Shown here: one piece after another, positions 1 through 6,641 of the stretch
Numbering within the stretch: position 1 is the first letter of the stretch
How the letters are laid out: the number at the start of each line of letters is the position of its first letter
IMG/VR virus record: IMGVR_UViG_3300050014_000309
Span: 1 to 23,900 of that record
Direction: 5' to 3' (one strand)
Source: a virus
Length of the DNA stretch: 23,900 bases
Program-made: the position numbers and the translations under genes
The notes under the pieces: generated by a model
Seen by the model: only the letters and a program-made list of their open reading frames with translations
The model's database searches: none
What the model was told of the DNA's origin: nothing

Positions 1-52
1 ATACCTCTTTCGGGGGGCGGGAACAATTATCCCATACTTCAGTGTTGTTCAT
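1..52 (-). CDS. 5' end of a phage gene, possible ssDNA-annealing protein (partial)
   Basis: An ATG at 52-50 follows the stop of the ATPase gene after one base. A GGAGGAG ribosome site lies inside the end of that gene, so the two are translationally coupled. Seventeen codons are visible before the window edge, beginning MNNTEVWDNCSRPPKEV. The position after an exonuclease and a recombination ATPase, and a faint likeness of the 'W...RPPKEA' opening to some phage single-strand annealing proteins, suggest a recombinase partner. Too little is visible to assign a family, so the function is inference. Confidence 0.5.
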   Translation of the reverse strand, partial: MNNTEVWDNCSRPPKEV

Positions 53-53
53 G

Positions 54-1550
54 TTACTCCTCCTCCTGCTTCGTCGCCATGACGGTTACGCCTGATTGTC
101 CGGCGATTCCGTCGGCAATTTTCACTGCTGTCACAACAAAGCGGTAGTTGCTTTCCAAGGCCGCTTTAATAAAGATGTGCTGGTTTTTGTCGTCAAGTCT
201 TTGGAATTCGTCCACTAGGATTATTCCTAACGGGCCGCTCGTTGCCTCTGCGATCTGAATAGCTGCAAGAATTTGTTCGCCCTGGCTGAGGTTTTGAAGA
301 GGTTGAGGTTCGCCGTGCAGATTCGGGAGGGTAATGTTCCCGTTAGAGTCCACGTCCATACCCTTAATAGGCTTCTCGGCGTCTTTGAAGAGTTGGTGAG
401 GTAGTGCGCGGAAGAAAGATACCTTCTCGTCGGCCTGCCTTGCGAGTTCTTCCACGAGGGCCTGCTTCGTCCGGGCCTGTTGGGCCTGATCGGCCAAGGT
501 GACGAAGCCCTTCATCCGCTCTGCCTCCGCCGCGTCGGCTTTCATCTGCGTCGTGTCAATGGTGGGTTGCTTGTCGAGGTAGTCCTTCGCCTTTTCGACT
601 TTTCCACCGACAGCCGCGATCCGGTCCTCCGTCCGGGAGTCCACTACGGCCGCCTCGGTCGCAATGTTCGCTTCAATGGCCTTTTGTTCGTCCTGAAGTT
701 TCAGGATCTGCGCCATGAGTTTTTCGATTTTCGCCTCAATGTCCGCGGCCTGGATCTTGGAAACAGAAGCGTCTTCGGCTTTTTCTTTGTCCGCCTGCTG
801 ATGCAGGAGGGCCACCTCCGCATCCTGCCCGGCGATCACAGCCCCGGCCCGTTCCCTGTTGGCGTTCACTTGTTCCGCCATATGCAATTCCTCGTATAAG
901 TCCCGAAGCTGAAGGTTTCTCCAAGCCTCGGGTTCGTAGTTGTCGGGCAGTTGCGCCGTCAATGCTTCGCTCTGGTCGTTCAGCGCCTTAATGTCCGCGT
1001 TGGCCTGGTGCCTGCGGTTGTAGTAGAGTTCGGTCAGCGCCCGGCATACCTGAAGCGGGTTCTGTTTCAAGTTCACGGCGGGAAACTCTCCTCCGCACCA
1101 TTCCTTGATCTTCTCCGCGGAGAGTTCAATTTTTATAAGCGACAGCAGGATCTCGATCTGTTCCTTGCTGTCGGCCTCCATAAAGTCAACCGGGTTCAGC
1201 GCGAAGGAATACTTCCCGATTCCGACAAGCTCCTTTAGAAGAGTCTCTGGCCCGCGCTGAATGTCCCCCTCGATCTTCAGTTTCGTGGTGTCCTTCCCGG
1301 TGCGCTTGAAGGTTTTGTCAGCGATGACTGACTTCCCGTCAACCGTCATTTCCGCATGGATCGAAGCCGTGTCGGCCCCGGTGCGGATGAAGTTGACCCG
1401 CCGTTCTCCATTCGTGATGAGTTTTTCAAGAGCCTCAAGGAAGGAAGTCTTGCCTGTTCCATTCCCTCCCACGAGTATATTGATCTTGTCCAGGTCCAGT
1501 TCCCGGAGTTCGATCCCCAGGACGTTGCGAATTTCCACCCGGTTTAGCAT
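54..1550 (-). CDS. SMC/Rad50/RecF-like recombination ATPase
   Basis: 498 aa. The ABC-type ATPase halves sit at the two ends. Walker A GGNGTGKT is at residues 28-35. The signature LSQGEQ is at about 421-426, followed by Walker B LGIILVDEF at about 441-449. Between them is a long, charged, Ala/Glu/Lys/Gln-rich stretch (about 180-380) with coiled-coil character, as in RecF/RecN/Rad50 proteins but much shorter. Family knowledge says such ATPases bind DNA ends and license a nuclease or annealing partner. The neighbours are a YqaJ exonuclease 12 bases upstream and another gene one base downstream, so a phage recombination module is likely. The start ATG at 1550 has an AGGAGG site that overlaps the stop of the exonuclease gene. 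The ATPase class is well supported; the exact subfamily is not. Confidence 0.85.
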   Translation of the reverse strand: MLNRVEIRNVLGIELRELDLDKINILVGGNGTGKTSFLEALEKLITNGERRVNFIRTGADTASIHAEMTVDGKSVIADKTFKRTGKDTTKLKIEGDIQRGPETLLKELVGIGKYSFALNPVDFMEADSKEQIEILLSLIKIELSAEKIKEWCGGEFPAVNLKQNPLQVCRALTELYYNRRHQANADIKALNDQSEALTAQLPDNYEPEAWRNLQLRDLYEELHMAEQVNANRERAGAVIAGQDAEVALLHQQADKEKAEDASVSKIQAADIEAKIEKLMAQILKLQDEQKAIEANIATEAAVVDSRTEDRIAAVGGKVEKAKDYLDKQPTIDTTQMKADAAEAERMKGFVTLADQAQQARTKQALVEELARQADEKVSFFRALPHQLFKDAEKPIKGMDVDSNGNITLPNLHGEPQPLQNLSQGEQILAAIQIAEATSGPLGIILVDEFQRLDDKNQHIFIKAALESNYRFVVTAVKIADGIAGQSGVTVMATKQEEE

Positions 1551-1562
1551 GTTTGTTCCTCC

Positions 1563-2582
1563 TTACTTGTTTTCCGCCACTCGGAAGACCCGAATGGCAA
1601 TTTCCTTCTGAAATTCCTTAACAATTTCTGGCCTCTCCTTTTTAAGTCTGTCGGCGTCCAGGCGTTTTTGTATCTGGGCCTTCCAGGAGATCCGCTCTGT
1701 GCCGACGAAGGCGGCCTCTGCGTCGCCCATAAGGGCTTTGAGTTTGTTGCATGCGGATTCTTTTTCCGTCTCCTGTGCCTTCTCTTCCTCTCTAGCCACT
1801 AGGAACGCCTTCAGGAGTTCGGCGGCCTCGTCGGGCAGGGTAATTACCTCAGCCCGGACTTTGGATGCAGGATAAAGACTATCTAGGGCGGCCCGATCCA
1901 TTGCGCCGACCGCCGGTGGGACTCTGGCCATGATGTGATCCTGCCAAAAGTTCTCTTCCAGCTCGATCAGCCGGGTACAAACTTCCTCGTCGTAGTCCAC
2001 CCGGAAGACTTTGAATTCCCGTCCGCCGATAAGCAAAGGAACGAGGAACACGCGAAGGCCGGTTACTGCCATGTAGTGATACACCTGTGTGAGGTAATAG
2101 TCGGGCACTCCATTATCCCACTGCCCTGCCGAACGCTCGCCGCAAGTCTTCGCCTCGATTCCGGCCTCCGGAAAGCCGTCGCCGGAGCAAAGGATCCCGT
2201 CCAGCGTCGCCAGCATGATCGGGTGATCGTTGGACTGGTAGATACTGGTGCCCGGCACGATCCTGGTGCCCGGCGACAGGCCGTCAGTGTTGACTCCAAA
2301 CTCTGCCAGCTTCGACAAGTTCCGCTGAAGCCGCGCCAGGACAACGGGTTCCAGATCTCGCCCGGCCTCCATCGCCTCGTTGTCAGGATGTTCAACGCCC
2401 TGGCCGGTTTTGTCCAAGTACACCTCCAGCGGCGAACGCCACGGGTTCAGCTCGGCAATTGCCGCAACGTCAGAGCCTCCGATGCCTTTACATCGCATAG
2501 AGAGCCACTTCTCTCTGTCGCTGGTGTCGCCGATAATTTCACAGTGATCAAGTATGTTCACGTTTTGGATTTCGATCTTCAT
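1563..2582 (-). CDS. YqaJ-family phage exonuclease
   Basis: 339 aa. The N-terminal third carries the family pattern WLSMRCKGIGGSDVAAI (26-42) and NPWRSPLEVYLDKTG. It is followed by the catalytic-type residues of the PD-(D/E)XK fold: E78 in GRDLEP, D128 in LATLDGI and the E-x-K of GIEAKT (143-145). YqaJ proteins are lambda-exonuclease-like enzymes that resect double-stranded ends to give 3' single strands for annealing. The C-terminal third is charged and helical (EEEKAQETEKES). The start ATG at 2582 overlaps the stop of an 18-aa upstream ORF (ATGA) and has a GAGGTG site. The gene is the first large one after the HTH regulator, so it is probably controlled by the promoter at 3113-3142. Confidence 0.87.
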   Translation of the reverse strand: MKIEIQNVNILDHCEIIGDTSDREKWLSMRCKGIGGSDVAAIAELNPWRSPLEVYLDKTGQGVEHPDNEAMEAGRDLEPVVLARLQRNLSKLAEFGVNTDGLSPGTRIVPGTSIYQSNDHPIMLATLDGILCSGDGFPEAGIEAKTCGERSAGQWDNGVPDYYLTQVYHYMAVTGLRVFLVPLLIGGREFKVFRVDYDEEVCTRLIELEENFWQDHIMARVPPAVGAMDRAALDSLYPASKVRAEVITLPDEAAELLKAFLVAREEEKAQETEKESACNKLKALMGDAEAAFVGTERISWKAQIQKRLDADRLKKERPEIVKEFQKEIAIRVFRVAENK

Positions 2583-2635
2583 TTTCGCACCTCATTGACT
2601 TTCTTTTTTGGAGGAGTATAATAGCAGTGGATCAT
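2579..2635 (-). CDS. 18-aa leader ORF coupled to the exonuclease gene
   Basis: A short frame opens with ATG at 2635-2633 behind a strong AAAGGAGGAGC site and reads MIHCYYTPPKKKVNEVRK. Its TGA overlaps the ATG of the exonuclease gene (ATGA at 2582-2579). The strong ribosome site, ATGA overlap and compact peptide point to a translated leader that feeds ribosomes to the next start. It could also be a small functional peptide. A GC-rich hairpin (2651-2668) lies just before its ribosome site. There is no direct evidence of translation. Confidence 0.5.
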   Translation of the reverse strand: MIHCYYTPPKKKVNEVRK

Positions 2636-2650
2636 GTGCTCCTCCTTTGT

Positions 2651-2668
2651 GGCCCCTTCCAAGGGGCC
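2651..2668 (+). terminator. GC-rich hairpin, T-rich on the plus side
   Basis: GGCCCCTT-CC-AAGGGGCC is an almost loopless perfect inverted repeat, followed on the plus strand by TTCTCTTT. Read on the leftward mRNA it lies just upstream of the ribosome site of the 18-aa leader and has no U-run after it, so it is not a terminator for the leftward genes. It has intrinsic-terminator form only for plus-strand (antisense) transcription. It may also act as an mRNA stability hairpin. Confidence 0.4.
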
Positions 2669-2698
2669 TTCTCTTTACCTGCCCCAAAGAAAAATATC

Positions 2699-2884
2699 TC
2701 ACATTCTGCACATAAGCCAGAAGGCCAGCCCCCAAGCGGCTACGACTATTACTTCATTCCAAAGAATTACCAGCCGTGATTCCTGGGCTTCTTTGGTTTC
2801 GTAGTGCTTCTCCCGAATACAGTGTCTAGGTGCGTAGGGCGTCGTCACCTGTGCCCACTGGATCCTGTTCGTTCGATTCTCCAT
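2699..2884 (-). CDS. Small protein with C-terminal membrane segment
   Basis: 61 aa. The N-terminal 40 residues are polar and charged. The last 20 or so (VILWNEVIVVAAWGLAFWLM) form one hydrophobic segment ending in CRM, which suggests a tail-anchored membrane protein. The ATG lies one base after the TGA of the HTH gene and has an AAAGGAAA site inside that gene, so the pair is coupled. I recognise no family. The coupling to a regulator could mean a superinfection or lysis-control role, but nothing in the sequence shows this. Confidence 0.6.
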   Translation of the reverse strand: MENRTNRIQWAQVTTPYAPRHCIREKHYETKEAQESRLVILWNEVIVVAAWGLAFWLMCRM

Positions 2885-2885
2885 T

Positions 2886-3092
2886 TCAACTTTCCTTTCT
2901 TTTCATTCTTTCTAGGCCGATATTCACTACTGTCGTTGTTGCCCGGTGGCAGTTCGGGACTTTCTCCCCGGCCTTTTCCAGCCGCATGAGTAGAAATATG
3001 GAGATACCTAGAATGTCGGACATCTCCTCCAACGTCTTTCCCGTCCGCATTCGCACTGCTCGAAGTTCGTTCCCGGTAGGCATTTTTTTCAT
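2886..3092 (-). CDS. Xre-type helix-turn-helix regulator
   Basis: 68 aa. Residues 8-40 (GNELRAVRMRTGKTLEEMSD, then ILGIS and the LMRLEKAGEKVP helix) match the lambda Cro/Xre HTH layout: helix, turn, then recognition helix. The tail is short and basic, so this is a single-domain DNA binder of Cro size. The start is decided by an excellent CCGGAGGTGA site 7 bases before ATG 3092. It is the first gene behind the strong promoter at 3113-3142, whose -35 box lies in a palindrome. Autoregulation and control of the recombination genes downstream are likely. A palindrome with the same 11-bp core in the rightward promoter at 8595-8622 suggests it may also act there. Confidence 0.8.
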   Translation of the reverse strand: MKKMPTGNELRAVRMRTGKTLEEMSDILGISIFLLMRLEKAGEKVPNCHRATTTVVNIGLERMKRKES

Positions 3093-3112
3093 TATTGTTC
3101 ACCTCCGGAAAC

Positions 3113-3142
3113 ATTATAACATAGCATGACAATAAATGTCAA
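3113..3142 (-). promoter_or_regulatory. Strong sigma70-type promoter of the HTH-recombination operon
   Basis: Reading leftward, TTGACA (3142-3137) and TATAAT (3118-3113) are both perfect consensus boxes with an 18-bp spacer. The transcript would begin just before the GGAGG site of the HTH gene, giving a very short leader. An inverted repeat covers the -35 box. Confidence 0.85.
3127..3141. promoter_or_regulatory. Palindromic operator TGACA-ATAAA-TGTCA
   Basis: A perfect 5-bp inverted repeat with a 5-bp centre overlaps the -35 box of the leftward promoter, where a bound repressor would block RNA polymerase. The core ACAATAAATGT recurs exactly at 8618-8628 in a rightward promoter. The HTH protein at 2886-3092 is the natural candidate ligand; this is inference. 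Confidence 0.65.
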
Positions 3143-3165
3143 TACATTCGGGAGAAATTTCAAAG

Positions 3166-3324
3166 TTATTTCGCCCTCCAGTTTGCCAGCCGAAGTTCGA
3201 TTCCTTCCCTGATCAGTTCAGTCACACAGCTTTTTCCTTGCGCCGACGCTCGCTTTAATGCGTTTAAATGCTTCTTCGTTAGCCATAGTTGGAACCTTTT
3301 TGCGTAGTATTTAGGCATTGCCAT
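3166..3324 (-). CDS. 52-aa ribbon-helix-helix-like protein
   Basis: Starting at ATG 3324-3322 the frame encodes 52 residues: MAMPKYYAKRFQLWLTKKHL, then a helical stretch ending in KSCVTELIREGIELRLANWR. The pattern (short beta strand FQLWL, helix KKHLNALKRASAQ, GKSCVTELIREGIEL) is that of Arc/CopG-type RHH DNA-binding proteins. The start overlaps the end of the LPD29-type gene by 14 bases and has an AAAGGAG site 10 bases upstream. A second in-frame ATG two codons on is also possible. It is the last gene before the strong leftward promoter, so it may be a second regulator of that region. Confidence 0.65.
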   Translation of the reverse strand: MAMPKYYAKRFQLWLTKKHLNALKRASAQGKSCVTELIREGIELRLANWRAK

Positions 3325-4177
3325 AGTTACTTATCTCCTTTCCTGCGATCTCTGCCGAAGTCTGTCGCGCTGCCCGATAGATCGTTTGTGACTGATCTTG
3401 AGTTAGTCCCAGGATCTCCCCATAGGATCCGATGTTTTCCTCCTCCAGCTCGAAGCCCATTTCAGACGCAACCCTTTTTACCAGATCCCAGCTTGTATAC
3501 CGGGATCTGGTAACATACTTTGCTCCGCCGAACACTTCCGTCCAGGCTGCACCGGAATAAGAATAAAGGTCGTCACAAGGATTGAAACTCCCCTCCTGAT
3601 ATTTTCCAATTTTTTTTGAAACCTGCTCCTCCGTGGGGCCATCTGTCCAGGAAACCCGGATTGCATTCCCTCCCGAAAAGCTCTCTGATTTTACTGAAAA
3701 CTTCACGCCAGGGAAAGAAAGGGCTAATTCTTTTTTGATGTTCCCGGCCCCGACAGTACGTCCCTTGTAGCTCCCTGCCGGGAGAACCTCAAGGAAAGGA
3801 AACCGGGAAGGAAGAGAGGTAATTTCGGCGGCTTTCTCCTCCGCCATGCGGGCTTTTCCCTCCACCTCTGACTTTTGATGGGCTCCCGCCGCCGCCACCG
3901 TCGCTGCGATCTCCTCCGGTGTCGCGATCTCCCCTGGATAGATCCCCCAACCCAACCCACGGAGGATGCACTCCGGCAGGTGTCTGGTTATATGGGTATT
4001 GAAGGCTATGTCATATTCAGCCTCGCCTCCCATGGAACACACTCCCCCGGCTAGGTGCCGGACAGATCCGGGATTCTCTCGCCCGTGTACCGCGATCACA
4101 ATCCCGAAGTCGCGCCAGGAAACCCGCTGTCCGATGATGATCTCGCCTTGATATTGATCTCCTCTGATTCGTTCCAT
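3311..4177 (-). CDS. Phage protein with probable LPD29 domain
   Basis: 288 aa from ATG 4177, chosen over the longer open frame because an AAGGAGGAGC site lies 5 bases upstream and the residues before it are not protein-like. The N-terminal part (MERIRGDQYQGEIIIGQRVS...) resembles small phage accessory domains. The middle and C-terminal part (KELALSFPGVKFSVKSESFS, IRVSWTDGPTEEQV, AWTEVFGGAKYVTRSRYT) fits the large polyvalent-protein-associated domain LPD29 as I remember it. That domain is found in phage and mobile-element proteins and has no settled biochemical role. An Ala/Glu-rich linker (about 90-120) joins the parts. It lies 13 bases after the sliding clamp gene and overlaps the RHH gene. 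Domain assignment is from memory and should be checked. Confidence 0.65.
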   Translation of the reverse strand: MERIRGDQYQGEIIIGQRVSWRDFGIVIAVHGRENPGSVRHLAGGVCSMGGEAEYDIAFNTHITRHLPECILRGLGWGIYPGEIATPEEIAATVAAAGAHQKSEVEGKARMAEEKAAEITSLPSRFPFLEVLPAGSYKGRTVGAGNIKKELALSFPGVKFSVKSESFSGGNAIRVSWTDGPTEEQVSKKIGKYQEGSFNPCDDLYSYSGAAWTEVFGGAKYVTRSRYTSWDLVKRVASEMGFELEEENIGSYGEILGLTQDQSQTIYRAARQTSAEIAGKEISNYGNA

Positions 4178-4190
4178 TTTTGCTCCTCCT

Positions 4191-4958
4191 TTATTTTCTT
4201 TCAGCAGCGACGGGCATAATAAGCTGAAGAAGATCCCCTTCTTCCGGGTTTTCTCCAATAATCTCCCCGAAGTTTGGGAAACACGTGCTGGGCCCCGCAT
4301 CCATAAAAGAATACTCCGCGCCGGAAGCGCAGAAGAAGGTTATATAATTCCCATCTCCGGTGACAGAGAATCCAGTTATAGGATCCTTAACCTTAACCAA
4401 CTTTTGCGCGAAGATGCCTGAGATACGAAAAGAAACTTCTGGAGTCAAAGTATCCTCCCGCGTCAGAACAGATAGCCGCCTCCCGTCTGTTGCCGAAAGA
4501 GTCAGCACGTGATTAACGATTCTGAATTGAATCTTCCGAAGTGCCGGTGAATTCTCATTCTTTTCTTTGAAATAGGACACAATCCGAGAGAAGGCAGAAA
4601 GAAGATCCTTTGTGGACAGGATCTCTGTCCCCTTGGAAGGGAAAAACGGGAAGTCTAAGGGATCGAACGACTCCAGCCGAAGTCGGGAATCCGCCAGGCA
4701 GGCAAAAACGTCGTCGCTTCCCTCCTCCCGCTCGAAATAAACCTCGCCCTTTGACGTGCCCAGGAACGCGATCAACGGCTTCGGTAAGACCACGAAAGGG
4801 AAAGGAACAGGACAGGGGATAACTGCATACTCTTTAAGGTTCATCGTTGTTCTGGCCGTCTCCCCGTCGAAATAGACTGCCGAAAGGATCGGTAGGGGAG
4901 AAACCTCGATAAACCTTCCCGCCTGCTGTAATACCTTCTTTAGTTCTGGTGCTTGCAT
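4191..4958 (-). CDS. Short DNA polymerase sliding clamp (DnaN-like)
   Basis: 255 aa from ATG 4958, selected for its AAAGGAAGTGTGAAC leader; the longer frame upstream is not protein-like. Residues 1-110 resemble beta-clamp domain I (LKKVLQQAGRFIEVSPLPIL, then VVLPKPLIAFLG and FDPLDFPFFP). Residues 111-240 resemble domain II (KDLLSAFSRIVSYF, ALRKIQFRIVNHVLTLSATD, GRRLSV, CFPNFGEIIGENPE). The protein then ends. Bacterial beta clamps have about 370 residues in three domains, so this one has two-thirds of the length and no visible domain III. A two-domain clamp could form a trimeric ring, as PCNA and T4 gp45 do; that is inference. Its role would be processivity of host or phage DNA polymerase. Confidence 0.75.
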   Translation of the reverse strand: MQAPELKKVLQQAGRFIEVSPLPILSAVYFDGETARTTMNLKEYAVIPCPVPFPFVVLPKPLIAFLGTSKGEVYFEREEGSDDVFACLADSRLRLESFDPLDFPFFPSKGTEILSTKDLLSAFSRIVSYFKEKNENSPALRKIQFRIVNHVLTLSATDGRRLSVLTREDTLTPEVSFRISGIFAQKLVKVKDPITGFSVTGDGNYITFFCASGAEYSFMDAGPSTCFPNFGEIIGENPEEGDLLQLIMPVAAERK

Positions 4959-4977
4959 GTTCACACTTCCTTTATTT

Positions 4978-4993
4978 GCGCCCCTTCGGGCGC
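4978..4993 (+). terminator. Hairpin with T-run on the plus strand
   Basis: GCGCCC-CTTC-GGGCGC is followed on the plus strand by TTTTAGTTTTTG. The form is that of an intrinsic terminator facing against the leftward genes. On the leftward mRNA it sits just before the ribosome site of the clamp gene with no U-run after it. Confidence 0.45.
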
Positions 4994-5079
4994 TTTTAGT
5001 TTTTGTGCCCGTTCCCTGCCGGGAGAAATGGGGGAAACCCGCCCTTTTTCTTTGTGCCGACGTTGGTTTCTCGCGTGTG

Positions 5080-5160
5080 TTACATATCGTATACATGTAG
5101 GGCGATAGCCACAGCTAGCAGGATGCCGACTGTCCACCAGGTAAACGGCGTCATAAACAT
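5080..5160 (-). CDS. 26-aa single-pass membrane peptide
   Basis: ATG 5160 lies 6 bases after a near-perfect AAAGGAGGTG site. The peptide begins MFMTPFTWWT, continues with a hydrophobic helix (VGILLAVAIALHVY) and ends DM. It looks like a small inner-membrane protein. It precedes the clamp gene with a 121-base gap holding a hairpin. The strong ribosome site makes translation likely; function is unknown. Confidence 0.55.
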   Translation of the reverse strand: MFMTPFTWWTVGILLAVAIALHVYDM

Positions 5161-5600
5161 GTTACACCTCCTTTTTGCATCGGTTAAAGTGTTCAACCCG
5201 GTGTTTTCGAGCTTCGGTCGAAGCCGAAGTTCAATGTTTATGCCGACTTCCGCGCGGGGTTTTTTCTGCTAAATTTTTGGCGGTTAATTAAGATCCTTCC
5301 TCTTATATATAGGGCCTCACGAGGGGCCTTGCGGCCCCTTTCGGCCTTGCTTCTAATCTCTCGTTCCAGCCGCAGAGAAAATAATCCAGGCGGCTCGCCG
5401 ATTGGCCCAGAGCCATTCCACGGGAGGGTTCGCCTCGAAGGCGATCACCTCCCCCTTCGGGCGCTTGCCCCGCTGCCCCGGGCGATGGCAACACGGGGGA
5501 ATGTCTCCGACACATTCTTCCCGTTCAGGATTTCTAGCCCTCTTTTCCCTTCCTCCCCTTTCTTCTGCGGGGCCAGCCGAAGCCAGCCCCGCCCCGCGTG
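5161..5600 (-). other. Hairpin-rich stretch without a convincing gene
   Basis: This 440-base gap in the leftward operon holds several GC-rich inverted repeats (for example 5323-5338, GGGGCC-TTGC-GGCCCC, and CTTCGG-N6-CCGAAG near 5208-5225). Two overlapping leftward frames are open. One ends at 5353 and reads KGEVIAFEANPPVEWLWANR near its end, which looks protein-like, but no start with a ribosome site was found. The other, from ATG 5515 to 5303, is Arg/Pro-rich and has no strong ribosome site. A frame also runs into the 26-aa peptide from upstream without a good start. The region may contain a decayed gene or a regulatory leader. Confidence 0.35.
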
Positions 5601-6044
5601 CTACAGTTTTGCGTTCTCCAGGATCTCCGAGGCCTTCTCGGCCTCGCCCTTCCGGGCCTCTAGCCAAGCCGAGATCTCGTCCAGGAGACCGCCCGCGATG
5701 TCGGCGGAGAATTGCAGGACACCTGCCCGTGTTGCCTTCGGAATCGTGATTCGGTCATTGTGGGTTCCGGTGCCATCTACCCAGTTCCCCGAAGTGATCC
5801 AGTCGAAGCCGCCTTGGACGAGATACCGATTCCCGAAAATGACTTCGACGGAATATCCGCGAGGGAGAGTCGCGCTTCTCTCTTCAGACACGTCTAGCCC
5901 CTGCACCGCCACCGTCGGGACTATTTCCTCAATCAATGACGCCACCTCCCGCGCCGCCTCAAAGAGTTTCTCCGTGGCTCGGCTGTTCTCACTTCCTGCC
6001 CGCTCCAGTCGCTTCAGGCTGTTGATGATGCTGTTATTTTTCAT
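5601..6044 (-). CDS. 147-aa phage protein of unknown function
   Basis: ATG 6044 overlaps the TGA of the upstream gene (ATGA) and has a GGGGA site 7 bases away. The protein has helical, charged ends (residues 1-42 and 118-147) around a central beta-rich part (YSVEVIFGNRYLVQGGFDWI). No signal peptide, membrane segment or metal motif is visible. I recognise no family. Translational coupling to the RHH protein suggests the same early function group. Confidence 0.65.
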   Translation of the reverse strand: MKNNSIINSLKRLERAGSENSRATEKLFEAAREVASLIEEIVPTVAVQGLDVSEERSATLPRGYSVEVIFGNRYLVQGGFDWITSGNWVDGTGTHNDRITIPKATRAGVLQFSADIAGGLLDEISAWLEARKGEAEKASEILENAKL

Positions 6045-6607
6045 GATAGTTCCCCTTTCTGCGCTTTAAGGCCGCCACCTCTACGGGGATTCCGGCCAGG
6101 CGTTTCGCCTGCCTTGCCGCTCGGCGCGTCTGGCAAAGAAATATGCAAAAGTTGCCAGGCCCCCACGGCCCGGCGGACTGCCTCGGCGAGGCTGATTCGC
6201 AGCTTGTGCGCCCGCTCCCGGAGGGCATCATCCATGCTGGCCGGGAGGCTAATGATTATGCGGCGTTCGGTGACGGATTCCGGGTCGGGGAGGAGCTGGT
6301 CTCCTTTCTCTCCGGAAAACTCATCCGGCATGGCCTCCACCGCGATTAAGCCATCTTTCTGATCCACGGCTTGGAGTCCGCTTCCACAGGTGCAATCCGA
6401 CATCCCGCAGAAGGCGCGGTTTGCCTTGTTGTAGTCCCGCTCGGAGAGCCAGGTCAGCGTCACCCGAAGACCGCTCTGGGATTCGTAGCTCTCGATATGG
6501 TCGTAGGGCACCGAAATTTCCGCATTATGGAAACCCCCTGAAAAAGTGACCTTTTCTTTCCCTTCCGGGAAAATTTCCACCATTGTTCCTTCCTGTGTTC
6601 TTTGCAT
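6041..6607 (-). CDS. Early protein with Cys cluster and C-terminal RHH domain
   Basis: 188 aa from ATG 6607, which has a perfect AAGGAGGA site. An in-frame ATG at 6583 with GGAAGGA is a possible second start. Residues 66-76 (FCGMSDCTCGS) hold three cysteines that could bind metal. Residues 114-150 (RRIIISLPASMDDALRERAH, then KLRISLAEAVRRAVGAWQLL) have the strand-helix-helix shape of RHH DNA-binding domains. The tail is Gly/Arg/Lys-rich. It probably binds DNA, perhaps as a regulator of the early operon. It overlaps the next gene by 4 bases. Confidence 0.65.
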   Translation of the reverse strand: MQRTQEGTMVEIFPEGKEKVTFSGGFHNAEISVPYDHIESYESQSGLRVTLTWLSERDYNKANRAFCGMSDCTCGSGLQAVDQKDGLIAVEAMPDEFSGEKGDQLLPDPESVTERRIIISLPASMDDALRERAHKLRISLAEAVRRAVGAWQLLHISLPDAPSGKAGETPGRNPRRGGGLKAQKGELS

Positions 6608-6641
6608 GATTCCTCCTTCTGCGCTTACGCCCCGCCGGGCT

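Noticed and set aside
480-899. Plus-strand open frame of 139 codons
   Set aside because: It lies fully inside the ATPase coding sequence on the other strand, has no ribosome site and an unnatural Phe/Arg/Leu composition.
5303-5515. Leftward frame of 70 codons, Arg/Pro/Gly-rich
   Set aside because: No good ribosome site, overlaps another open frame and holds hairpin-derived codons; kept only as part of the region comment.
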